This document shows positions 59,501 to 64,000 of a stretch of DNA of 64,000 bases, one piece after another. The position numbers were made by a program, and so were the translations under genes. The stretch is taken from the IMG/VR virus record IMGVR_UViG_3300032053_014324, positions 1 through 64,000 of that record, one strand, 5' to 3'. The stretch's first letter is position 1, and every line of letters starts with the position of its first letter. The notes beneath the pieces were generated by a model. That model was not told where the DNA came from and did no database searches. It saw nothing but the letters and a program-made list of their open reading frames with translations. Source of the DNA: a virus.

Positions 59501-60431
59501 TATATCTGATTATTCTCTTGAAAGTCCGAGAACATATGTTTCAATAAATCACACGCTTGGAAATGATATATTAGTTATTACGTGGGATTCTTCAAATAAT
59601 AGAATTCCTATAAGAACATGGACTAACGTCTTCAATGCAGCCGCTATAGGGGGCGGTACTTTTCATGTTGCGACAAATTCCATTATTACTCAGTCTGGTT
59701 ACCTCTTTGCAGCGTGGTATACTGCTTACGGAACCATGAAAAGAGGGTTAAACTACATATGGAATTTGGCTGAGAATCTCGGATACGATAACGCAAATGC
59801 CCAAAAGTGTATAACATATGCAACGTCAAACTATCTAAGTACGTATCAAAGTTACATATCTCCTAATAGTTTATGCTGGAAAACTCCAAGCGGCCTGTGG
59901 CGACATATTATAACTATCGCAATCAGCGAAGGTCAGGGTATAATGGTATATGATTGCGAAAATAATACCAGAATGGATGTTTGCTACCGACCAGTAGGAT
60001 CTACCGGGCATAGCTTCATTGATAACTATGAAGATAGAATATTTTATATAGAAGCAAATGCTTCATCAGCTGGCTATTTAAATGCTATGGCAACTATGAA
60101 AAGATTACACTTTGATGATAAGTACCAGCATGGGGGTCCCGGTGGCAACACAGATATAGTCGATTATAATGGATGGCATGCACAAGATTATATTCACTAT
60201 GCTACAAGACCTCGTTTTGGTTTACCTTTTAGATGGATCAACGGCGATGGTTTAAAGTATCAGCATAAAATGGTATACTCTCCGCTAGTCAATAAATTAA
60301 ATTTCAGCAGTCATCTGTATGGCACATGCTTGTACCATTATTATTATGAAGAGCAAAGTACACATAAATCTATAGAATTTGAAATGGATAGTCCGTCAAA
60401 GTATGTTTATAAGAAAACTCTAAGGAACTAA
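56568..60431 (+). CDS. large fibre protein, possible beta-propeller
   Basis: A 1287-residue protein. A short helical N-terminal stem (ADAADRKNLEQEIRLNYLEG) is followed by a very long beta region with repeated sheets such as GISRYDSQND-like MSRYDSQNDCYWIIS, IDACHDGTSVYIVFYYG, IYGLAYDSDAGVLLATLS and WGCAYKNGNIYVNEM. Spacing near 45-60 residues and the turn pattern suggest one or two beta-propellers. It probably forms the receptor-binding head of a fibre. No enzyme motif for polysaccharide lysis is certain. Confidence 0.6.
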   Translation: MGITKATKNVINYREIVDITMKDADIVGINQRADAADRKNLEQEIRLNYLEGRQNSSSTIMSELYLDESKTDLTYLNDVKPAEIMDDNDWNNNWKETQLPSPVYKNGYMRPRQIPYMLENMDEYNLLDILNGDMGGMSRYDSQNDCYWIISNQGGSNTQGEITQISPKLKDGKIEVLRRWMLPAHALKTWSGIDFYYLDSVTTYVIAVAQGTATTTSILHGWAYKHYLAGYPQYSYVMGTSNAQNGDTLAPYLLYLTGTMAIGSPTIATANTASLRVGMWISGTGITSWQQITAINSATFFTISAPCISPAGPQALGYYDNNGALYISNSSPDIGYYNDVVEYDTTSYAVLTCNGTSAVNLIRRDKNNWSIISAILGFEKFVGGSTSVQRSITKSGNNIYIRVNDAVDNKRFIYKFNITTDIISGVAVTCSGRYELSRDIDDRYASATNAAPGGIGVSKEGDILEVTSTLNNGRFISRRAVKNALIAENQVTGVTKPLGALGAAQPYGPSACMVDTDGNYWTGDYYVWVGYVPNNTARLYRYKKSTGAVTSVTFTNVGGGVNAIIDACHDGTSVYIVFYYGTGAIYRIAKGPLSTLLAGILPSSIAIGSGGWSYLTFPSAANTAPIYGLAYDSDAGVLLATLSTNYIATIPTDGSSFNTTSYKLPAPTNNWWGCAYKNGNIYVNEMTFAATPCRVSVFVKSKMTSTTWFRSHIYQDPQDSFASNYYNQGRYGIDFDGNDLISISYTAKVFTKHATLVDPDVMQLHTFIDGNNILPTSTVCSATPIVERYFEPNEFSDPRDVPDKNYMVLGYGKVSTTYGGFSELHLDEYLSDKSITGKDRYDVSKIRTRHYLGVATSPNNIVGYYTGWNGGVPSTTSVFVDRDMIFASIWNPGGTSDSGPTVYMIDLLKSKAFCLGSAFNVSYGRASYWGARYNGNLSQRNDNLGYNMSSSPELALNTNGNAYHYISYVHARTFTKDDISDYSLESPRTYVSINHTLGNDILVITWDSSNNRIPIRTWTNVFNAAAIGGGTFHVATNSIITQSGYLFAAWYTAYGTMKRGLNYIWNLAENLGYDNANAQKCITYATSNYLSTYQSYISPNSLCWKTPSGLWRHIITIAISEGQGIMVYDCENNTRMDVCYRPVGSTGHSFIDNYEDRIFYIEANASSAGYLNAMATMKRLHFDDKYQHGGPGGNTDIVDYNGWHAQDYIHYATRPRFGLPFRWINGDGLKYQHKMVYSPLVNKLNFSSHLYGTCLYHYYYEEQSTHKSIEFEMDSPSKYVYKKTLRN

Positions 60432-60453
60432 CGTATAAAAGAGAGATAAAAGT

Positions 60454-62883
60454 ATGTCTAAAGTAAATGCAATACAAAGACTTGATCCCCGCGTAAGCTA
60501 CGTTGGTGCTGCGTGGAGTAATACAGGTTCAGCAGTGCAAGATCCTGCTGCCGGAGGAGTCACTCCCGCAACTAATGCAATTGCAGGACGAGGCCAATTT
60601 GGTACAGGATCTCAACCATTAGATGGACATAATATAGCAAAAGGAACTGGCGGCGGCGTCACACCAATGGTTCCCACTATTGATTTTACGTATGATAGAA
60701 GATTGGATTCTACAGAAGGTAGCGGTGTCGACGTGTATGATACCGCGTCTGTTGGAAACCTTTCCAGTGGAACATATTTTCGAATAGTAGAAAATGGAAG
60801 TAATATAAGAAATATGCTATATCCACGATCTCCTGGTGTGCCAAGCTATGGCCTTCAAATTATTGCCAAAGATCTATCTACAGAGATATCTCCTATAGAG
60901 ACTCAATGCTATGTTGATCCCGTCCTCGGAAAATTTGTATTACCACGACCGGTGTATTGGAGCAAATGTGAGAGTGTAGCTAATGTATTAACGTCTGCAG
61001 AAATTGGAAGCGCAACAGCAACCGATTCTAATTTTGATGTTACCTCCACTAGTACTATGGCTAAATTTAATAATGCGATATATCAATACTCTACAGGCAA
61101 TCTTGGTCATAGAACAGTATTCTCAATAGATAATTGCATTTTGAATGCAGGTACTATTTCCTTTTGGGGGATGAATAGCGGATATCATAAAATCTATCTT
61201 GATGTTGCTACAAATACATATGTTAAACTACATACGTCCAGCTCAATTTATATAAACGGGGAAGAAGTGGCCACACAAAGTGGTGTAGCAACTGCTTTAA
61301 AACATATATATATTATTTGGGATAGTAATCAAAATATTACAGGGGGGAAATCAATTGTCGTATTTATAAATGGAGTGGAAGTTTTATCAACTACACATGA
61401 TTTAACTACGTTTACAAGTGATGTACTTTTTGGTTATTACATAAACAATGGTACCGTATCTTGGGATAACATAAAAATTTGGCAGGATGTTATAGCAGAC
61501 CCGTCTTTTGAATATAATGGGGGAGGTGGAAGAGAACTAGCGATGCATGCTATGTATGGATCAGCAAATAATTATATACCTGTAATAACAGGAACAAATA
61601 ATGGTGTATGCTATAATTATCTTCCTTTACCAGCTGATCCTGTAAAATTAATTAAGGGAAGTAACATAACTGCAACATTAGAAAATGCTTCAAATGTAAT
61701 GGATGGATCTGGTAGCTTTGGAGGTACATCAAGTTTATATACCAGTGCTTTTGTGCAACTTTATGATGGAACACATTTCCAATATGATAAGAAATTGGAT
61801 GCATCAGTTATGCAAGACCCTATAAATGGATTTGGATCTACCCCTGGAGGAATAATCGATACCGGAATATCCGGTTCTCTAGCTTCGGGTAAATACATAC
61901 GAGTAGTTGATAATACAAAAAATATAGTTGATGTCACAGGTCTCAATTTGGATGTATATGCAAAACATATTATTAATCCTAAATTAGTAACCCCTTCTTC
62001 AACGCAGTGCTATATTGATCCTACTACTGGAATATTTATTTTGCCAAGACCTATTTTTTTTGATAAGTGTGACGTATCTCCTTTAACACCGTCTCCACAG
62101 ATAACGTCAGATTTAACTCCTACGTATGTTCCATATGAATATGCCTACTTATCCACACCAAGCTGGCATCTTCCAACTGGAGGTAAATTTGGAGGATGCT
62201 ACATCGCAGATCATGCTTTTGATCACTATGCTACTAATACTTTAACTATCAGTCCTTTCGCTATCAAAACATTTCCGCCAAGAGGAGTTTGGTCTTTTTG
62301 GTCGAGCGTAGAGGGTGGGTGGAGGGGAAGGGGCAATGATACTAACGGGTGGGCGTGGTTTAAACTATATCTATCTCCCAATACATATATTCAAGCGTAT
62401 AGTAGAAGTTATACATATGAACATTATGTTTACATAAATAACATCCAGGTATATTATTTAAGTGTTGGGACATCCGGTATTTTTAGGCACTACATGGTTG
62501 CATACGATACAAGCGGAGGACTGCAAGGAGGAGGATATTTAAAATTTTATGTTAATGGAGCTCTTATTTATACCCATGCTTCTGCGTTTCCTTATCAAAA
62601 TGAATATCCTAAAATTGAGATTATGGGCGGCTGTAGTGACACAGGAGATTACAATGCATATTCATATACAAAGTTAGATAATTTAAAAATATGGAATGAA
62701 GGTACTTCTGATCATTTAACTGATTTTTTAAGTATGGAGTATAATGCGGGAGCGGGAATAGAAAACGCCCTTCATTATATATATGGGCCAGCAAATAACT
62801 ATGCTCCTAAATTAGTATCTCCTGGAGGAGTTGGGTATTTCAAGTCAGGGTCATCAGGAAGTTATACTAAACTGACATTTTAG
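60454..62883 (+). CDS. fibre protein with two LamG-like domains
   Basis: An 809-residue protein with an internal duplication: copy 1 about 155-375 and copy 2 about 510-785. Each starts with CYVDP/CYIDP, goes through FVLPRPVYW/FILPRPIFF, then a concanavalin-like beta sandwich (GTISFWGM; GVWSFWSS), a YINGEEV/YINNIQV strand, and ends in WDNIKIW/LDNLKIW, EYNGGGG/EYNAGAG and YGSANNY/YGPANNY. LamG-like domains bind sugars or proteins. The repeated plan suggests doubled receptor contacts. Confidence 0.7.
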   Translation: MSKVNAIQRLDPRVSYVGAAWSNTGSAVQDPAAGGVTPATNAIAGRGQFGTGSQPLDGHNIAKGTGGGVTPMVPTIDFTYDRRLDSTEGSGVDVYDTASVGNLSSGTYFRIVENGSNIRNMLYPRSPGVPSYGLQIIAKDLSTEISPIETQCYVDPVLGKFVLPRPVYWSKCESVANVLTSAEIGSATATDSNFDVTSTSTMAKFNNAIYQYSTGNLGHRTVFSIDNCILNAGTISFWGMNSGYHKIYLDVATNTYVKLHTSSSIYINGEEVATQSGVATALKHIYIIWDSNQNITGGKSIVVFINGVEVLSTTHDLTTFTSDVLFGYYINNGTVSWDNIKIWQDVIADPSFEYNGGGGRELAMHAMYGSANNYIPVITGTNNGVCYNYLPLPADPVKLIKGSNITATLENASNVMDGSGSFGGTSSLYTSAFVQLYDGTHFQYDKKLDASVMQDPINGFGSTPGGIIDTGISGSLASGKYIRVVDNTKNIVDVTGLNLDVYAKHIINPKLVTPSSTQCYIDPTTGIFILPRPIFFDKCDVSPLTPSPQITSDLTPTYVPYEYAYLSTPSWHLPTGGKFGGCYIADHAFDHYATNTLTISPFAIKTFPPRGVWSFWSSVEGGWRGRGNDTNGWAWFKLYLSPNTYIQAYSRSYTYEHYVYINNIQVYYLSVGTSGIFRHYMVAYDTSGGLQGGGYLKFYVNGALIYTHASAFPYQNEYPKIEIMGGCSDTGDYNAYSYTKLDNLKIWNEGTSDHLTDFLSMEYNAGAGIENALHYIYGPANNYAPKLVSPGGVGYFKSGSSGSYTKLTF

Positions 62884-62897
62884 TGAGGAAATAAAAT

Positions 62898-63665
62898 ATG
62901 GCGGAGCAGGATAAAAAATATGTTGGTGTTGCGCTTAGAACGCATGATGAAGCTGGTATAGTTCGAATAACAATAATTAATGTATCAGCGGCAACAACTG
63001 TTTTAAATACTACAGATATTGATTTATATGATAAAAACTTTGATAGAAGTGCAATACCTAATCAGTACAAGTTGTGGTGCTTTTGGTGGAAGGTTGAACC
63101 TGCCTCCGATATCTATTCGATACATATTGAATTATCTCCTAATACTATAACAGGAAGATACTTAGAAATTGAGTATTATCTTGAAAATATTCCTATACTT
63201 GATGGATATGTAACAACTACTATGCGTACGTGGCATGAGGATTTTGAATTTGATACATATACGTATTCGTTAGATGAAGACACGGTTACTTCTCTTGAAC
63301 AAACATATAGTATTGACGCTGATGGCAGCACAACAATATTTTCTCTGCCCCCTACAGTGCATGCACATGATTTCAAATTATTCAAAACAAGTACCGGCGA
63401 CACTTGGAAATATCCAACAAGTATAGCTATCACTTGGGGGACGAGTGGATCTAATTATGAAAATGAGACGATAGATCCTAATGGAAATTTTGGAATTAAG
63501 TTTTACACAGCACCCTTAGTTGGAAGTACTATAACATTTACATACATCCCTAAAGTAAATAAATATGCATTAAGAAGAGTAATGAAACAACCTTATCTAG
63601 AAAGCTACAAGGATAATCGAAGAGAAGTTCGTTTACTTGATGATAGTATTGAGCTAATACCGTAA
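62898..63665 (+). CDS. beta-rich fibre-region protein
   Basis: A 255-residue protein. The first half is a beta sandwich (YKLWCFWWKVEPASDIYSIH; YLEIEYYLENIPIL). The second half (TYSIDADGSTTIFSLPPTVH, FTYIPKVNKYALR) is like the linker domain used by many baseplate proteins to attach fibres. One STG. It ends in a basic/acidic tail (KDNRREVRLLDDSIEL). Probably a fibre tip or connector. Confidence 0.55.
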   Translation: MAEQDKKYVGVALRTHDEAGIVRITIINVSAATTVLNTTDIDLYDKNFDRSAIPNQYKLWCFWWKVEPASDIYSIHIELSPNTITGRYLEIEYYLENIPILDGYVTTTMRTWHEDFEFDTYTYSLDEDTVTSLEQTYSIDADGSTTIFSLPPTVHAHDFKLFKTSTGDTWKYPTSIAITWGTSGSNYENETIDPNGNFGIKFYTAPLVGSTITFTYIPKVNKYALRRVMKQPYLESYKDNRREVRLLDDSIELIP

Positions 63666-63677
63666 AAGAAGCATAGC

Positions 63678-63932
63678 ATGAATACCAATAAAGATTTAAA
63701 AGATATTTACTATGAATATATGAATGACTCAAGTTTACCTGTTTACAATGAGGATGATTCTTTCTTTGATAAACTTACTGATCCAGAAAAATTAGCCTAT
63801 CTCTATCAATCTTCAAAAAAAACATTGGGAATGTTTTATAAACAAAGAGATTATAATGATATTCTGATGAAAGAAGTACTCGAACTCAGACAAAAAATTA
63901 AAAATATAGAAAAACAATTAAGTCGAATATAG
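63678..63932 (+). CDS. small coiled-coil protein
   Basis: An 84-residue protein: an acidic N-terminus (DIYYEYMNDSSLPVY), then KLTDPEKLAYLYQSSKK and a C-terminal heptad helix (LMKEVLELRQKIKNIEKQL). It could be a fibre chaperone or adaptor by position. Not recognised. Confidence 0.55.
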   Translation: MNTNKDLKDIYYEYMNDSSLPVYNEDDSFFDKLTDPEKLAYLYQSSKKTLGMFYKQRDYNDILMKEVLELRQKIKNIEKQLSRI

Positions 63933-64000
63933 CAAGAATACATGTTAAAGGTTCATTAATTCCTGCAATTGAAGCAGATGCACATATTACAGTAGCATAC
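63929..64000 (+). CDS. start of an open frame, possible 2H-phosphoesterase (partial)
   Basis: A frame open to the right edge encodes ARIHVKGSLIPAIEADAH then ITVAY. The H-x-T-hydrophobic pattern (HITVAY) resembles the first motif of 2'-5' RNA ligase-like 2H phosphoesterases. No ATG, GTG or TTG is available; ATA 63929 overlapping the previous TAG, or ATT 63917, would have to start it, or a sequence error hides the start. The rest lies outside the window. Confidence 0.3.
   Translation, partial: MARIHVKGSLIPAIEADAHITVAY

Noticed and set aside
48118-63665. Diversity-generating retroelement in the fibre region
   Set aside because: No reverse transcriptase and no template/variable repeat pair was seen; protein repeats are diverged along the whole length.
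1-64000. tRNA genes, CRISPR arrays, insertion sequences
   Set aside because: No cloverleaf-like sequence with a T-loop GTTC, no regular spaced repeats and no transposase was noticed by reading; a tRNAscan or ISfinder search could not be run.

Overview
The window is a contiguous piece of a large, AT-rich tailed-phage genome with a contractile tail (myovirus type). All convincing genes are on the + strand. Most are preceded by strong AAGGAG-type ribosome sites and many start codons overlap the previous stop (ATGA, TAATG, GTGA). Terminase, portal, major capsid and replication genes are not visible. The host cannot be named. The strong Shine-Dalgarno sites speak against Bacteroidetes, although one recurrent promoter-like element ends in TAnnTTT, as Bacteroidetes -7 boxes do.

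Layout. 1-3.5 kb holds small accessory genes: an exported Ig-like protein, a two-helix membrane protein, a Lar-like zinc ribbon, a DUF3307-like membrane protein and a ribbon-helix-helix (RHH) regulator. 3.7-14.4 kb holds two head/neck-like or unassigned virion proteins, a lipoprotein cassette isolated by terminators, then many small proteins. Seven of these share a short motif of the type G-I-x-S-I-D-E-L-I-K. 14.5-32.5 kb is the tail module in standard order: sheath, (homing endonuclease), tube, assembly chaperone with a programmed -1 frameshift extension, tape measure, hub, spike, small tip proteins, gp25-like and gp6/J-like wedge proteins.

32.6-48.0 kb is a 15.4 kb sugar island inside the baseplate/fibre module. 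It encodes four glycosyltransferase proteins with seven recognisable transferase domains, RmlC- and RmlD-like enzymes, an extended SDR, a DegT/StrS aminotransferase, a NeuD-type acetyltransferase, three SAM methyltransferases, AsnB, a small zinc ribbon and a Maf/DUF115-type glycosyltransferase. No nucleotidylyltransferase or 4,6-dehydratase is present, so the pathway probably draws on host dTDP-sugars. 48.1-63.9 kb encodes very large baseplate/fibre proteins. The window ends inside an open frame with a possible 2H-phosphoesterase motif.

How it may work together. The virion genes build the tail. The island probably makes and transfers a methylated, acetylated amino- or deoxy-sugar glycan, either onto fibre/baseplate proteins or onto the infected cell's surface. 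A bipartite element, CTTAAAA-N16-TAnnYTT with constant spacing, precedes nearly every transcription unit and looks like a phage-specific promoter class. The most novel points are this element, the glycan island with STG-rich neighbouring virion proteins, and the shared SIDELIK motif.
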